In this document: in pieces, positions 48,565 to 57,065 of the stretch
Numbering within the stretch: position 1 is the first letter of the stretch
Layout of the letters: the number at the start of each line of letters is the position of its first letter
NCBI RefSeq assembly: GCF_900105655.1
Contig: NZ_LT629787.1
Location: 2,170,001 to 2,234,000, forward strand
Source: Halopseudomonas salegens
Lineage (GTDB): Bacteria > Pseudomonadota > Gammaproteobacteria > Pseudomonadales > Pseudomonadaceae
Reading direction: 5' to 3'
Length of the DNA: 64,000 nt
Notes under the pieces: model-generated
Told to the model about the DNA's origin: nothing
What the model saw: the letters and a program-made list of their open reading frames with translations, nothing else
Databases searched by the model: none
Program-made: the position numbers and the translations under genes

Positions 48565-48873
48565 GGTGATGCCTCCGTAGGACCTATTAAATGTTTGCCT
48601 GAGCAAGCGACCTCAGGGCGGGCTTTGCCCAGGCACCCATCGAGTTCGCGTTCAACCAAGTTATCGGCGTGCCCTCTGAAAGCTTTAGGATTTTTTGCGA
48701 AAATAATTTTTCTACTGTGATGTCAAGCACTTGGCTCAATATCAAATCCCTTCACCCTCCCGACAGGCCTTGCAGTGACACGCCATAACCTGTCGTTACT
48801 TCTATTAACGGCCAAGCGTTGGAATACTTGAGGCCAGGTGCCAGTATTTTTTTTGCTCAGCCGGAGTCAGCGT
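48565..48873. other. Divergent intergenic region between fliC and the lipoprotein gene
   Basis: 309 bp. It contains the fliC leader (about 90 bases, with a GC-rich stretch GGGCGGGCTTTGCCC), the sigma28 promoter, an AT-rich tract, a loose inverted repeat CGACAGG / CCTGTCG (48761-48795) and a run of eight T shortly before the lipoprotein gene. No promoter for the plus-strand lipoprotein gene was clear. Confidence 0.5.
48661..48687 (-). promoter_or_regulatory. Sigma28 (FliA) promoter of fliC
   Basis: Minus strand TAAA (48687-48684), 15 bp, GCCGATAA (48668-48661), an exact match to the FliA consensus elements and spacing. Confidence 0.92.
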
Positions 48874-49362
48874 ATGGCTAATGTGAACACATCCGTCATT
48901 GTCCACCACACCCAACACCCCAGGCGCTGGCCCGCCTGGCCCGCCATCGTCGTAACCGTGATGGCAGCAGGTCTGGTCGCCTGCGCTTCGTCTCGCCCGC
49001 CCCAAGAACCCATCGCTGACAACCAGGCACGTATTACCTTCAGCACTCAACCGATGGATAACCTGCGGGCCCATCGGTTGAATGGCGAACTGGTGCGGGG
49101 GTTGAGCTTTGACGACATCCCAGCCGGCGCTCACCGCCTGGATGTACGCTTTCGTTTTGAACGACCGGGCGGCGGGCAGCCGGGGCTTCGCGATTCACAG
49201 CAACACACCTGTGATTTGCGCATCCATTACCCAGCCTTTGAAGGCGGGCAACGCTACGTGATTCGTGCCGAGCTGTTCCACTGGCGACCCCGCGGCTGGT
49301 TGCAGAATGCTGCGGGCGAACGACTGGCAGACGCTGACGTTGTGCACTGCTCACCGGGCTGA
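48874..49362 (+). CDS. Putative lipoprotein, function unknown
   Basis: 162 residues. A long N-terminal region precedes the lipoprotein signal (AIVVTVMAAGLVAC). The mature part is beta-like, with AGAHRLDVRFRFERPGGGQPGLRDSQQHTC and GGQRYVIRAELFHWRPRGWLQN and a second Cys near the end (VVHCSPG). The pattern resembles small Pseudomonas lipoproteins whose domain describes response to a value scale, but I cannot name a family. ATG 48874 has GGAG 7 bp upstream. It is followed by a double hairpin. Confidence 0.78.
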   Translation: MANVNTSVIVHHTQHPRRWPAWPAIVVTVMAAGLVACASSRPPQEPIADNQARITFSTQPMDNLRAHRLNGELVRGLSFDDIPAGAHRLDVRFRFERPGGGQPGLRDSQQHTCDLRIHYPAFEGGQRYVIRAELFHWRPRGWLQNAAGERLADADVVHCSPG

Positions 49363-49387
49363 AACAGCCTGAGACCCGGACCAGCAA

Positions 49388-49422
49388 AACGGCCAACTCT
49401 GGCCGTTCGCGCTATGCGCGAA
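49388..49422. terminator. Double stem-loop between converging genes
   Basis: Two adjoining perfect hairpins, AACGGCCA-actc-TGGCCGTT (49388-49407) and TTCGCGC-tat-GCGCGAA (49406-49422). They lie between the stops of the lipoprotein and the MFS gene. Confidence 0.65.
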
Positions 49423-49447
49423 AGCCCGCTTCATGTGCTCTGGCGCG

Positions 49448-50674
49448 TCAATACATCGAGGTCCGCCTGGTTTTCACTGCCACCAGCAACAGAGTCAGTG
49501 CAGCCAATGAAATCAGCGCAGTAAAGCCGATGACGGTATTGCCAAAACCAATCAGGTCACTGACCAAACCAACCCCCAGAACCACGGTCGCCATGGTCAG
49601 GTAAGCCATCAGATAGAAAGCCGAGATAATTCCGCCCCGTTCCTCCGCTGGTGCGACCTGACTGATCGCGGCCAAAGCCACCACCCCGGTAGCCCCTGCC
49701 CCCATGGCTGTAGCCAGGGTCGCAATGGAAAACATGACCGGTGAACTACTGATGACCGCCAACGCCAGACACAACAAACCGCCAATCAAAAGAGGCGGCC
49801 CGATCAGAATCAGACGATCCAGTGGTTGTCTTTGACAGGCAAACTGGCTGATGCCGGCGGTCAGCTGCCAGGCGGCGGCAAACAGACCGGCCATGGCGCG
49901 ATCACTGACGCCAACCAGCTCCCGTGCCAGTGATGGCCCGAGTGAGGCATACAGGCTCCCGGTCGACCAGGCCAGACAGATACCCGCTGCCGAAAAGGCA
50001 AAGGCACCCAGCAAGGCTCGCGGTACTTTGACCGGCGTCGGCCGCCAGTCACGAAAGTGAAAGTTCTTCTGCCGCCGACCAATGTCCTTGGGCCAGGGCG
50101 CAGTTAACAGCAGAACCAGGGTCAGCCCACACAGACCCAAAGTGACCAGAAAGGGCCATGAACTCGCGCCACTGTCAAACGCCAGAGCCAGTGAGCTCAG
50201 GGTCGGGCCGGCAAAGGCTCCCATGGTAAAGAACAGCGCCGACATGGTGGCTGCCCGGGTCCAGTTATTGTCCGGATCGAGTTCAATCACTGCGGCCGAC
50301 GCTGCGCCGGTGACAATACCGGTGCCGATTCCGGTGAGAATCCGTGCCGTGCCCAGCCAGTAGATGTCACGGGCAAAATAGAACACCAGCACCCCGGCGG
50401 TGATAAACAGGATGCCCGGCACCAGGAGTTGCCGCCGGCCGATCTTGTCGGAGAGGGTGCCCAGCGTCAGCAACATGCTGACCACGCCAAAGACATACAC
50501 GGCAAAGACTGCAGTCAATGCGGTTGCGGAAAACCCCATTTGTACCTGCCAGACGGCATACAGCGGGGTTGGCAGGTTACTGGAAAAAATGGCCGTAAAA
50601 ATTGCCAGCAAGGCCGCCAGCATGGCAAGGAAACGGGGTTCTTTGGCAGTGACAGGCGCAGCAGTGCCCGGCAT
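49448..50674 (-). CDS. MFS transporter (drug/arabinose-efflux type)
   Basis: 408 residues with about 12 membrane segments. The MFS loop motif after segment 2 is LGTLSDKIGRRQLLVPG. Segment 4-5 contains RILTGIGTGIVTGAASAAVIEL, typical of drug:H+ antiporters. Substrate is unknown. ATG 50674 was chosen because AGGA lies 8 bp upstream; the frame open to 50752 would add a polar stretch before the first segment. It may be cotranscribed with the upstream DUF457-type gene on the same strand (88-bp gap). Confidence 0.87.
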   Translation of the reverse strand: MPGTAAPVTAKEPRFLAMLAALLAIFTAIFSSNLPTPLYAVWQVQMGFSATALTAVFAVYVFGVVSMLLTLGTLSDKIGRRQLLVPGILFITAGVLVFYFARDIYWLGTARILTGIGTGIVTGAASAAVIELDPDNNWTRAATMSALFFTMGAFAGPTLSSLALAFDSGASSWPFLVTLGLCGLTLVLLLTAPWPKDIGRRQKNFHFRDWRPTPVKVPRALLGAFAFSAAGICLAWSTGSLYASLGPSLARELVGVSDRAMAGLFAAAWQLTAGISQFACQRQPLDRLILIGPPLLIGGLLCLALAVISSSPVMFSIATLATAMGAGATGVVALAAISQVAPAEERGGIISAFYLMAYLTMATVVLGVGLVSDLIGFGNTVIGFTALISLAALTLLLVAVKTRRTSMY

Positions 50675-50762
50675 GGCGGTTTTCCTGATCGGCGAGTGAA
50701 GGTAGCTGTCTATTATCGCAGACTGCGGTAAAAGTTGCCCGCCGTTGAGCACAATCCAGCGT

Positions 50763-51827
50763 TCAGCGACCTGGCGGCATGGCCATCGACTGGGTCAGTG
50801 GTTGGGCCAGGTCATACAATGACAACGGGTAGTCGGGGTCCAATGCACGCTGCCTGAGCATGCCCAACTGGGAAAAATCCGCCGGAGGGGTGGGCCATTG
50901 CTCCGGCGCCTCGATCACGGTAACGGAATCACCCGTCACCTGTGCCAGGGGGAACCGGAACGGATGATAGCCAGTCATCCCCAGGCGCAGGTCAGTCACC
51001 ACCCAGTAACCATCAATCAGGTCATAGCGCAACGTATCGCGGGTAAACCAGCGCAAACGATCGTGGGCCTGGCTACCAGACAATGCTTGCTGGCCGGCTG
51101 TGGCGTTGCGTGGCAATCGTTCAAGCCGGGGCGGGCTTTTATCCAGCCAACTGACAACGCCCTCGTAATAATCGTCGCCGTCAACGGCCACTACACGCCA
51201 GAGCACCGTATTGAAAGGTGTCGGTGAACTGAAGGTGTGCTCTGCCTGAATGCCATCACGGTGCATCGCCGCCAGCAATTGCTGATCAGCCATCTGTTTG
51301 CCGAGCAAAGTGCTGCCCAGATACAAGGTACTCAGGGCCAGCGCCGCGTATTGCCAGCGCATGCCGGTACGCTGCAACCCCCAGATGGCACCCACGACGA
51401 CTGCCAGCAGCAGAGGCAGGGTATACAGCGGATCTATGATGAAAATGCTGGAAATCGCCGCCGGCGGCGGGCTGAACGGCCAGAACAGCTGTGTCCCGTA
51501 GGAGGTAAAAGCATCCAGCAGCACATGGGTACTCAACAACAGCCAGATGGCCAGCCACAATCGCAGGCCGCTGTAACCGGGATGCGGTCGCCAGCGCCGG
51601 ATGCACCAGGCGAGAAGAACACTGATACCGCCAAGCACAAAAAGAGAATGACTGAAGCCACGATGAAAAGTCATGTTGGCCACGGCATCGCCATAATCCA
51701 ACACCACATCCATATCCGGCAAAGTGCCCAATACGGCGCCATACAGCAAGGCCTTGCGTCCTTGCCAGGGTCCCATCATGGCGCCATAAATCGAGGCGCC
51801 CAATACCGCCTGGGTGACTGAGTCCAC
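50763..51827 (-). CDS. YdjM/DUF457-type membrane-bound metal-dependent hydrolase
   Basis: 354 residues from GTG 51827, with GGGA 9 bp upstream. The N-terminal part has the family pattern SVTQAVLGASIYGAMMG, LGTLPDMDVV and FHRGFSHSLFVL (His/Asp metal ligands). LLSTHVLLDAFTSYGTQLFWPFS holds a further His-Asp pair. About four membrane segments are followed by a soluble C-terminal domain of about 170 residues. Members include SOS-induced YdjM; the true substrate is unknown. Confidence 0.88.
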   Translation of the reverse strand: MDSVTQAVLGASIYGAMMGPWQGRKALLYGAVLGTLPDMDVVLDYGDAVANMTFHRGFSHSLFVLGGISVLLAWCIRRWRPHPGYSGLRLWLAIWLLLSTHVLLDAFTSYGTQLFWPFSPPPAAISSIFIIDPLYTLPLLLAVVVGAIWGLQRTGMRWQYAALALSTLYLGSTLLGKQMADQQLLAAMHRDGIQAEHTFSSPTPFNTVLWRVVAVDGDDYYEGVVSWLDKSPPRLERLPRNATAGQQALSGSQAHDRLRWFTRDTLRYDLIDGYWVVTDLRLGMTGYHPFRFPLAQVTGDSVTVIEAPEQWPTPPADFSQLGMLRQRALDPDYPLSLYDLAQPLTQSMAMPPGR

Positions 51828-51917
51828 GCGCGTTATCCCTTACTGATATCAATCATTTGAAAGTCTAACGGTGCGTATCCTGCTCACCCAGCGGCTAACA
51901 ACCTCGAAAGGTGTCGG

Positions 51918-53159
51918 TTACTCGGCAGGCTTGAACAAGATATGACTTACCGTATTGTGCACCACTCGCGAGTGGCGGAAGTCAGTACTTTGCATCATGC
52001 CCATGACAATTCGCTGATTGTCGGGATCAATCCAGGCCCAGGGGCCTTCAATGCCCCACCACCAGAAAGTGCCTTCAGGCAAATAGCCCGCCGGCTCGGA
52101 CTCGTCAACCACGGCCACATTCAGGCCAAAGGTATTGCCCGGGGCCCACTCTGGACCGTCAATCCCCTCCGGCAGTTGGCGACTACGCATCGCTTGCACT
52201 GTTTCAGGTTTGAGCAGACGCACACCATCCAGCTCACCCTCGTTCAGCAGCATGCGGGCAAAGCGCAGATAATCATCCATGCTGGAGACCAGGCCGCTCC
52301 CCCCCATGATCAGGTTCGGTTTGCTCAGCCAGTCATCTTTCGGCAGCGGCTGCAGGCCGGCGTCAGTCGGATGATAACTGGTTGCCAGTCGGTCAGCCTT
52401 GTCGGCACTGACAAAGTAGGCGGTATCCTGCATGCCCAGGGGGCCGAGCACCCGTTCCTGGAGATAGTCGTCAAAGGATTGCCCACTGAGCACTTCGACC
52501 AGACGGGCCTGGATGTCGATCGAGAAGCTGTAGTGCCAGCGCGTACCGGGCTGATGCCGCAGGGGCAAGGCAGCGACACGATCTACCAGTTGTTCCAGCG
52601 TGATATCACGGCTGAACAGACCGGCCTGCTCATACAGGGTATCCACGGCAGACTGGGTGAAGCGACCGTAGGTAAAGCCAGCGGTATAGTTCATCAGCTC
52701 ACGCACCGTTATCGCGTGGGTAGCCGGAACCGTTGGCAGGTTCTCCGGATCAGCATCCAGCGACTTGGCTACCTGCAGACCCTTGAATTGCGGCAAGTGC
52801 TGCTCCAGCGGATCATCCAGGCTCAGTTTGCCCTCTTCCACCAACATCAATAACGCCACCGCCGTTACTGGCTTGGTCAATGAATAGATCTTGAACAGTG
52901 AGTCTTCAGCCAGCGGCGTTTCACTGGCAATGTCCTGGTAGCCATGTTGCTGACGATGAACAACCTCGCCATCTTCATAGACCAGCGTGGCAATACCGGC
53001 CAGGTGCCCTTCTTCAACCTGGGCCTGCATAGCCTGTTCAAGCAGGCTGAAACGCTGTGGCGCGATGGAATCGGCCTGCGCCAGTGGGGCCAACAACAAG
53101 GCCGAAATGGCCAAAGCGGAAAATTGCCGAAAACCGGCAAAGGGAAAACGACTGGACAT
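51918..53159 (-). CDS. Serine hydrolase, class C beta-lactamase/esterase family
   Basis: 413 residues. A Sec signal ends near LAQADS. The catalytic S-x-x-K is SLTK (in FKIYSLTKPVTA). The second motif Y-S-F lies in RWHYSFSID. The third region WWWGIEGPW replaces the classical KTG/HxG with a W-G type typical of EstB-like esterases. It is more likely an esterase or peptidase of the family than a true AmpC. ATG 53159 has GGAG 5 bp upstream. It is divergent from msrB. Confidence 0.88.
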   Translation of the reverse strand: MSSRFPFAGFRQFSALAISALLLAPLAQADSIAPQRFSLLEQAMQAQVEEGHLAGIATLVYEDGEVVHRQQHGYQDIASETPLAEDSLFKIYSLTKPVTAVALLMLVEEGKLSLDDPLEQHLPQFKGLQVAKSLDADPENLPTVPATHAITVRELMNYTAGFTYGRFTQSAVDTLYEQAGLFSRDITLEQLVDRVAALPLRHQPGTRWHYSFSIDIQARLVEVLSGQSFDDYLQERVLGPLGMQDTAYFVSADKADRLATSYHPTDAGLQPLPKDDWLSKPNLIMGGSGLVSSMDDYLRFARMLLNEGELDGVRLLKPETVQAMRSRQLPEGIDGPEWAPGNTFGLNVAVVDESEPAGYLPEGTFWWWGIEGPWAWIDPDNQRIVMGMMQSTDFRHSRVVHNTVSHILFKPAE

Positions 53160-53291
53160 CATGGCTCCTTTATTTTGTTATCCGGGCAAGGGGGATGCCC
53201 GCCAGCGGGAAATGCTTTGATACCAACCGACGTTGGGATGCGCGCAAAACTGGAGTATCTTTTTAACGGATAACCTGTGGAAGACACAAGT

Positions 53292-53816
53292 ATGAATCGT
53301 CGCATGCTGTTACAAACCATGGCTTTGCTACCGCTACTCCCTGCGCTGCGGGTACTGGCCAGTTCGCCGGAGAACACGCCGCACATGACCGATATTTCTT
53401 TTACCCCACTCGATCATGCGCATGACTATTGGCGAGACAAGGTGTCCGCGGACGCCTGGCATATTCTTTTTGAAGAAGGTACCGAGCCTGCCGGCAGCAG
53501 CCCGCTGGACAAGATCTATGAGCCAGGCACCTATGTCTGTGCCGCCTGTCATCTGCCGTTGTTCCTCAGCGACGACAAGTTCGACAGCAAAACCGGCTGG
53601 CCCAGTTTTACCCAACCGATTGCGGACACCATGGGCACCAAGCGCGACTACAAACTCATCTGGCCACGTACCGAGTATCATTGCGCGCGTTGCGGCGGCC
53701 ACCAGGGTCATGTTTTCAATGATGGCCCGCCACCGCGCGGCGAGCGCTGGTGCAACAATGGTCTCGCCCTTCGTTTTATACCGGCCGAGCAACCACTACC
53801 CGAACTGAGGGGCTGA
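53292..53816 (+). CDS. msrB: Peptide-methionine (R)-S-oxide reductase, exported
   Basis: 174 residues. The zinc-binding pairs are CAAC and CARC (in HCARCGGHQGHVFNDGP), GWPSF is conserved, and the catalytic Cys is in RWCNNGLALRF. It repairs R-methionine sulfoxide. The N-terminus MNRRMLLQTMALLPLLPALRVLA is a signal sequence with a twin-arginine-like pair, so the enzyme is probably exported. ATG 53292 is preferred over GTG 53277: it gives the signal and has GGAAG 8 bp upstream. msrA follows 2 bp downstream, giving a two-gene periplasmic repair unit. Confidence 0.93.
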   Translation: MNRRMLLQTMALLPLLPALRVLASSPENTPHMTDISFTPLDHAHDYWRDKVSADAWHILFEEGTEPAGSSPLDKIYEPGTYVCAACHLPLFLSDDKFDSKTGWPSFTQPIADTMGTKRDYKLIWPRTEYHCARCGGHQGHVFNDGPPPRGERWCNNGLALRFIPAEQPLPELRG

Positions 53817-53818
53817 GC

Positions 53819-54433
53819 ATGTCACGTCATTCAGGCTTTATCCTGCTCTGCCTCTGTCTTGCCTTCAGCGTTGCCAGTCATGGCCAGGAGCCGCTGCAGG
53901 AAGGGCCTGCGGGAACCCGAATGGCCGTCTTTGCCGGCGGCTGTTTCTGGTGCACCGAGGCAGATTTCGACAAGATGACCGGCGTGGTCGACACTGTCTC
54001 CGGGTATATTGGCGGCAACGCCGATACCGCTACGTACCCAAAAGTATCGGCCGGCGGGACTGGGCACATCGAAGCAGTTGCGGTCTTCTACGACCCGCAG
54101 CAGACAGACTACGCAACCCTGCTCGAACAATTCTGGCCGACCATCGACCCGCTGACCGACAACGCTCAGTTCTGTGATAAAGGCGCACATTATCGCAGCG
54201 CCCTGTTCTATAAGGATGAGGAACAACAGGCGCTGATTACCGCCTCACGCGATGCCCTGGCGGACTCCGGTCGCTTCGAGCAACCGATTGTCACCGACAT
54301 TTTGCCCCAGACCGCATTTTACCCGGCTGAGGAATACCATCAGAACTACTATCAAAAGAATCCATTGCGCTACAACTTCTACCGCAGCCGCTGTGGCCGC
54401 GATGCTCGCCTGGCTGAAGTATGGGGTGATTGA
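53819..54433 (+). CDS. msrA: Peptide-methionine (S)-S-oxide reductase, exported
   Basis: 204 residues. The active-site GGCFWCTEADF is present, as are GYIGG, TYPKVSAGGTGHIEAV and YHQNYYQKNPLRYNFY. It repairs S-methionine sulfoxide. The N-terminus SGFILLCLCLAFSVASHG is a Sec signal, so it would work in the periplasm with the preceding MsrB. GAGGGG precedes ATG 53819. The electron donor for the pair is not encoded nearby. Confidence 0.95.
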   Translation: MSRHSGFILLCLCLAFSVASHGQEPLQEGPAGTRMAVFAGGCFWCTEADFDKMTGVVDTVSGYIGGNADTATYPKVSAGGTGHIEAVAVFYDPQQTDYATLLEQFWPTIDPLTDNAQFCDKGAHYRSALFYKDEEQQALITASRDALADSGRFEQPIVTDILPQTAFYPAEEYHQNYYQKNPLRYNFYRSRCGRDARLAEVWGD

Positions 54434-54511
54434 GGATTCACGACCAAGAGTGCCAGACAACTGACGCTCGCTCTGGTATACTGGCCGACCATTCAACAAA
54501 ATGTGTGCCTC

Positions 54512-54694
54512 ATGTCAACCAAATCTGCGGCAAAACGCAAGGCCGATGCTGCTGTTGCCACGCACAACAGCATCAATGATCAAATCTCCGACTTTCTCAA
54601 GTCCGGTGGCGAAATCCAACAAATCCCCAACGGTGTCAGCGGCCAGACCTATGGCTCGGCCCGACCGCAAGCCGGCAAACCTGCCGCACGCTAG
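54512..54694 (+). CDS. Small conserved-looking protein of unknown function
   Basis: 60 residues: a Lys/Ala-rich N-terminus (STKSAAKRKADAAVATHNS), then DQISDFLKSGGEIQQIPNGVSG and a basic tail. The FLKSGGEIQQIPNGVSG stretch looks like the small DNA- or RNAP-associated proteins common in pseudomonads, but I cannot name it. No good ribosome-binding site is visible. Its stop codon directly abuts the stop of the converging SDR gene. Confidence 0.6.
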   Translation: MSTKSAAKRKADAAVATHNSINDQISDFLKSGGEIQQIPNGVSGQTYGSARPQAGKPAAR

Positions 54695-55426
54695 TCAGAA
54701 TGCCTGCACCGTCGGGCGGATGGTCAATTCGTTGATATCCACCTCGGCGGGCTGGGCAATCGCCCAGGCAATGCTTTCAGCTACCCTTTCAGGCGCTATC
54801 GCATCAGCATAACCCGCCTTGACCGCAGCGACCGTCTTCTCATCGGAACTGCCCATTGGCAACTCGGTATCGATGGCACCGGGTGAAATCAGTGTAGTGC
54901 GGATGGTCCCACCTTCCTGCCGCAAGCCTTCACTGAGCGCTCTGACAGCATATTTGGTCGCACTGTAAACCGCTCCATTGGGCACAACCTTGTGTCCGGC
55001 AATCGAGCCCACATTGATGAAATGCCCTTTTTCCTGCTGCTGGAAGATCGGCAAAGCGGCGGCAATGCCGTGCAACACGCCCTTGATGTTGATATCCACC
55101 ATGCGATCCCAGTCTTCCGCCAGTACCTTGTGGATGCTGCCCAACGCCATCAGTCCGGCATTGTTGATCATCACATCAACCTGGCCGAAGCGCTCTTTGG
55201 CCAACGCCAGCAATGCCTGCATATCGTCCGAACGGGTCACATCGGTCACCCGATAAGCCGCCTTGCCACCTGCCCCTTCAATCTCGGCGACCAGGGCCTG
55301 CAAACGGTCTTCTCGCCGCGCGCCCAAAACGACTGTCATGCCGGCAGTTGCCAGATGGCGTGCCGTTGCAGCACCAATACCGCTGCTGGCACCCGTAATG
55401 ACGACTACTTTGCTGTTGTCTTGCAT
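54695..55426 (-). CDS. Short-chain dehydrogenase/reductase
   Basis: 243 residues, classical SDR. The cofactor motif is TGASSGIG, with NNAG ([10 protein letters not shown]), the catalytic Ser in NVGSIAG and YSATK (Y-x3-K). The Arg of GARRED suggests NADP preference. Substrate is unknown; the closest general type is the YdfG/clavulanate-dehydrogenase-like group. AAGGAGG precedes ATG 55426. It ends base-to-base against the small plus-strand gene. Confidence 0.9.
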   Translation of the reverse strand: MQDNSKVVVITGASSGIGAATARHLATAGMTVVLGARREDRLQALVAEIEGAGGKAAYRVTDVTRSDDMQALLALAKERFGQVDVMINNAGLMALGSIHKVLAEDWDRMVDINIKGVLHGIAAALPIFQQQEKGHFINVGSIAGHKVVPNGAVYSATKYAVRALSEGLRQEGGTIRTTLISPGAIDTELPMGSSDEKTVAAVKAGYADAIAPERVAESIAWAIAQPAEVDINELTIRPTVQAF

Positions 55427-55492
55427 GCGTATCCTCCTTGGTTGGCTATCCACCTCAGCCTGGAGGTGGACGAAACGAAAAGGAACAATCAT

Positions 55493-56016
55493 TCACTTTT
55501 CTGATGATACAGGATCAGCACCGAGCTCATGCAATGCCTCATCATGCAGGCTGACCAATATGGCGTGCCCGTTGTCAGCCACCCGGAAGCCACCCCACCT
55601 GGCCGGCTCATAGCGCTCAGCCGTACCTTCCTGGAAAAATAACCGTTGGGACCCACGCTATACTGTCCACTGTTGCGACGCAAACGCAAAGTCACCACCT
55701 CTGACTCGCGGGCAGGCAAGTCGGAGAGCTGGAGAAAACGCCCACGCCGTTGCTCGTCGACATGAATATGCGCAAAAGGCGGCAAGGCGCGAACTTCCCG
55801 AGAGCGCTGCTGGTCGGCCAGCTGTCGGTCAATGGCAAAGCTGAGCTGCATGTAATCACCTTGCATCAGTGAGCGCGGATCGACCGGGGCGAGCTCAAGC
55901 AGCACAAACTCGCCCTCACGCAAGGTGCGTTCATGTCCATAAATGGCGAAGCCGGCCACCAGCATTACCAGCAACCAGCCGACAACCATTACCCCGGGAT
56001 GACGACGTCGAATCAT
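55493..56016 (-). pseudogene. GDYXXLXY-family membrane protein, frameshifted
   Basis: ATG 56016 (overlapping the DUF4401 stop as ATGA) begins a protein with one membrane segment and GDYMQLSF, the family's GDYxxLxY motif. The family frame holds until NGYF and then leaves at an A5 tract (55635-55639). One more base there would restore YFFQEGTAERYE, then GGFRVADNGHAILVSLHDE, and a stop at 55493. As read, the frame instead runs to a stop at 55489 with an unrelated tail. This may be a real mutation or a homopolymer sequencing error. It is the last gene of the operon starting with the LplT-PlsC fusion. Confidence 0.8.
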
Positions 56017-57065
56017 GCTGTTGCCCTCCCCCAGCGTTGCCAGCAACCATAGGCCAACAACAACAGACTACCCGACAGCATGAGCAACCAGGATTTGTGC
56101 AGCAGGCTCAATTGCAGGCTGTAGTACCATTCACTCAGGGCCAGCAAGGTGAACAGCGGGCAGAGCATGCACCAGACCCAGCTACGCGCATAAAACACCA
56201 GCAAACCGAGCGTCATGGCCAATAGCAAGGCAGGTGCCTTGAATAGCAAAACAGCCAATGCAAGCGCCAATACAGGTGCAGCCAAGGGCCACTGCCGCAG
56301 CTCGCGGGAAAACAACCAGCCCACTGCCAACACAGCCAGGGCGGCAATACTCATACGGTAGCCAAGCATCCAGAAATCTGCAGTACCCTCAGCCGGCAAG
56401 GTAAACCAGAAGCCCTGTTGTGCGTAAACAGCCAGCAACAGAGCGAACAGCGTGGTCGCATCCAGCATCGGCTTGAGCCAGGCAGCACTGTGGTGTGCAG
56501 CCCAGCGATACCGGGTGGCCCAACCAAGCGCCGCCAGCCCCGCCAGCAGGCTTGCATACACCAGCAACAATGGACCGAATTCCAGCAGCAGGGCACCGTA
56601 CATCAGGCTGAACAGGCAACACAGCTGGCGATGTCGTTGACTTCCCGGCACCCACAGCATCACCAGTGCCAGCGGTAGTCCAACCACCGCGATCGACTGT
56701 AGCCAGTTCAGCAACGGGTTCAATTCATCAGCCCAGACAAACACCAGCATCCCCTGCCCACTCAAGGAAAAGGCCAGCGCCAACTGTTCGATAAACAGCC
56801 CCTGACTGCGCAACATCAACCAGGCGCATCCAAGCAGTATCAAGGCGTACAGGCTGAGACCAAAGATATTATCCACCAGCAGCACCCAGGGCCCCATGGT
56901 TGCGCTGATCATCATGAGTGCGGCCAGCCAGGCGGCCAGGCCAAGCAACAGATTCAACCACCAGCGACCGGGATCTGCTGTCTGCAGACGCTGCGCAATC
57001 GCTTCGTCAATCAGGCCGTCCTTTTGCCAATCGGCAATCAACGCCAACTGCACCGCCCGCTTCAT
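56013..57065 (-). CDS. DUF4401 domain-containing membrane protein
   Basis: 350 residues with about ten membrane segments. The short N-terminal soluble part (LIADWQKDGLIDEAIAQRLQ) and the segment pattern fit DUF4401, which is commonly encoded with DUF2157 and GDYXXLXY proteins. Function is unknown. It overlaps both neighbours by 4 bp (ATGA), so the products probably work together in the inner membrane. Confidence 0.85.
   Translation of the reverse strand: MKRAVQLALIADWQKDGLIDEAIAQRLQTADPGRWWLNLLLGLAAWLAALMMISATMGPWVLLVDNIFGLSLYALILLGCAWLMLRSQGLFIEQLALAFSLSGQGMLVFVWADELNPLLNWLQSIAVVGLPLALVMLWVPGSQRHRQLCCLFSLMYGALLLEFGPLLLVYASLLAGLAALGWATRYRWAAHHSAAWLKPMLDATTLFALLLAVYAQQGFWFTLPAEGTADFWMLGYRMSIAALAVLAVGWLFSRELRQWPLAAPVLALALAVLLFKAPALLLAMTLGLLVFYARSWVWCMLCPLFTLLALSEWYYSLQLSLLHKSWLLMLSGSLLLLAYGCWQRWGRATA

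Noticed and set aside
51918-53159. AmpC beta-lactamase
   Set aside because: SxxK and the Tyr motif fit the family, but the third motif is W-G-type rather than KTG, which points to an esterase-like serine hydrolase.
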